A DNA stretch of 33,641 nt from an uncultured Clostridium sp. (GTDB taxonomy: Bacteria; Bacillota; Clostridia; TANB77; CAG-508). The notes under the pieces are model-generated. The model saw nothing but the letters and a program-made list of their open reading frames with translations, searched no databases and was not told the DNA's origin. Shown here piece after piece: positions 33,019 through 33,641 of the stretch (position 1 is its first letter; every line of letters begins with the position of its first letter). The stretch covers positions 1-33,641 of the forward strand of contig CANAUI010000012.1 in assembly GCA_947364715.1 (NCBI GenBank). Reading direction: 5' to 3'. The position numbers and the translations under genes are program-made.

Positions 33019-33641
33019 TTAATTTTGAATGCTTTGAACTGCATACTTATTATTTACAATTTTGTCATAAGGTGCTGGATTTTCTAGCTCTCCAGCCAGT
33101 GTCATAACCTCTTGAAGTCTATCAAAACTTTCCTTTTTTAATACAGGTGTTTCATTCCATGCATCAATATCTTTATATGTTTGTATTGCCTCTGTTAATA
33201 TCTCCATATTTGTATCTGGGAAAAAATCTTGTATAACATTTGCAATTTCTTCTGCTGTATGCTCTTTTACCCAAGTTTGACCTTTATAAATAGCATCTGT
33301 AAAATTTTGAATAATTTCTTCATTTGATTTAATATAACTTTTTTTAGCAAAATAAGCTGTATATGGTATTTCTCCTGCTTCTTCTCCAACTGATGCTACA
33401 ACATATCCTTTTCTTTCTTGTTCTGTTAAAGAAGCTGTTGGTTCAAATAAAGTTACATAATCAGCATTTCCAGATGCAAATGCTCCTGCCATTAAATCAA
33501 ATTTAATACTATCATCTAATACTAAATCTTTTTCTGGATTAATTCCATTCTTTTTTAATGCATATTCTAATGTCATATATGGTACTCCACCTTTTCTTCC
33601 TGGAATAACTACTTTACCCTTTAAATTTTCCCATTTAAAAT
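33019..33641 (-). CDS. ABC transporter substrate-binding protein (NitT/TauT/ThiY type), 5' end outside window
   Basis: The C-terminal 207 residues or so of a periplasmic-binding-like protein run off the right edge. The visible part reads ENLKGKVVIPGRKGGVPYMT, then LEYALKKNGINPEKDLVLDD, GAFASGNADYVTLFEPTAS, SVGEEAGEIPYTAYFAKKSY and a helical end. This matches the NMT1/SsuA-like fold of binding proteins for nitrate, sulfonates, taurine or thiamine precursors; the substrate cannot be told. Its permease and ATPase genes should lie beyond the window or elsewhere, since the next gene to the left is a regulator. Confidence 0.88.
   Translation of the reverse strand, partial: FKWENLKGKVVIPGRKGGVPYMTLEYALKKNGINPEKDLVLDDSIKFDLMAGAFASGNADYVTLFEPTASLTEQERKGYVVASVGEEAGEIPYTAYFAKKSYIKSNEEIIQNFTDAIYKGQTWVKEHTAEEIANVIQDFFPDTNMEILTEAIQTYKDIDAWNETPVLKKESFDRLQEVMTLAGELENPAPYDKIVNNKYAVQSIQN

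Overview
The window is chromosomal DNA of a very AT-rich Firmicute, most likely an uncultured gut-type clostridium. The support is strong AAGGAGG-type ribosome binding sites, consensus TTGACA-N17-TATAAT promoters, Rho-independent terminators, ClpE, PgsA, BofC-like and Spo0A-like proteins, energy-coupling-factor (ECF) transport and an OLE-type RNA. Most genes lie on the minus strand; 18.6-19.2 kb and 20.0-26.2 kb are on the plus strand.

Layout. 0.2-3.6 kb: a folate salvage operon, folT-folC-ecfA-ecfT, behind a tetrahydrofolate riboswitch with a readable RBS-sequestering switch. 3.6-7.5 kb: a recombinase-like fragment, an AlbA_2-type regulator, dipeptidase PepD and a broken methyltransferase. 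7.6-10.1 kb: an IS200/IS605-end-like relic, a short-chain dehydrogenase, oapA and the probable OLE RNA with its promoter. 10.2-14.0 kb: a P-loop kinase, a 38-residue protein, a repeat protein and an 843-residue sigma-70-like protein. 14.6-15.9 kb: an AAA_14/DUF4143 ATPase under a palindromic operator. 15.9-19.2 kb: a signalling locus with a 16-residue peptide, a GHKL histidine kinase, a Spo0A-like response regulator with 0A-box-like sites, an XRE regulator and a small membrane protein. 19.3-26.2 kb: a phosphatase, comM-dprA-yraN, clpE and pgsA. 26.3-33.6 kb: a broken unknown gene, a BofC-like protein, an AntA antirepressor, comEC, an SH3/NlpC hydrolase, an XRE regulator and the end of an ABC substrate-binding protein.

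The most striking observation concerns the codon CGG. Six genes (AlbA_2 regulator, oapA, the sigma-like gene, comM, dprA, comEC) are each split by a +1 frame change. At all eight break points (two each in dprA and comEC) the in-frame codon is CGG. Skipping only its C and reading the next three bases as glycine restores the family consensus, usually at a conserved glycine. Reading both strands by eye, I found no in-frame CGG used as arginine in any other gene, although about fourteen CGG triplets occur out of frame within genes. CGG therefore looks like a non-arginine, probably unassigned codon at which ribosomes skip one base, equivalent to a four-base CGGN glycine codon. All three DNA-uptake genes carry such sites, and dprA and comEC also seem to start at AUA. 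A systematic sequencing artefact is the main alternative.
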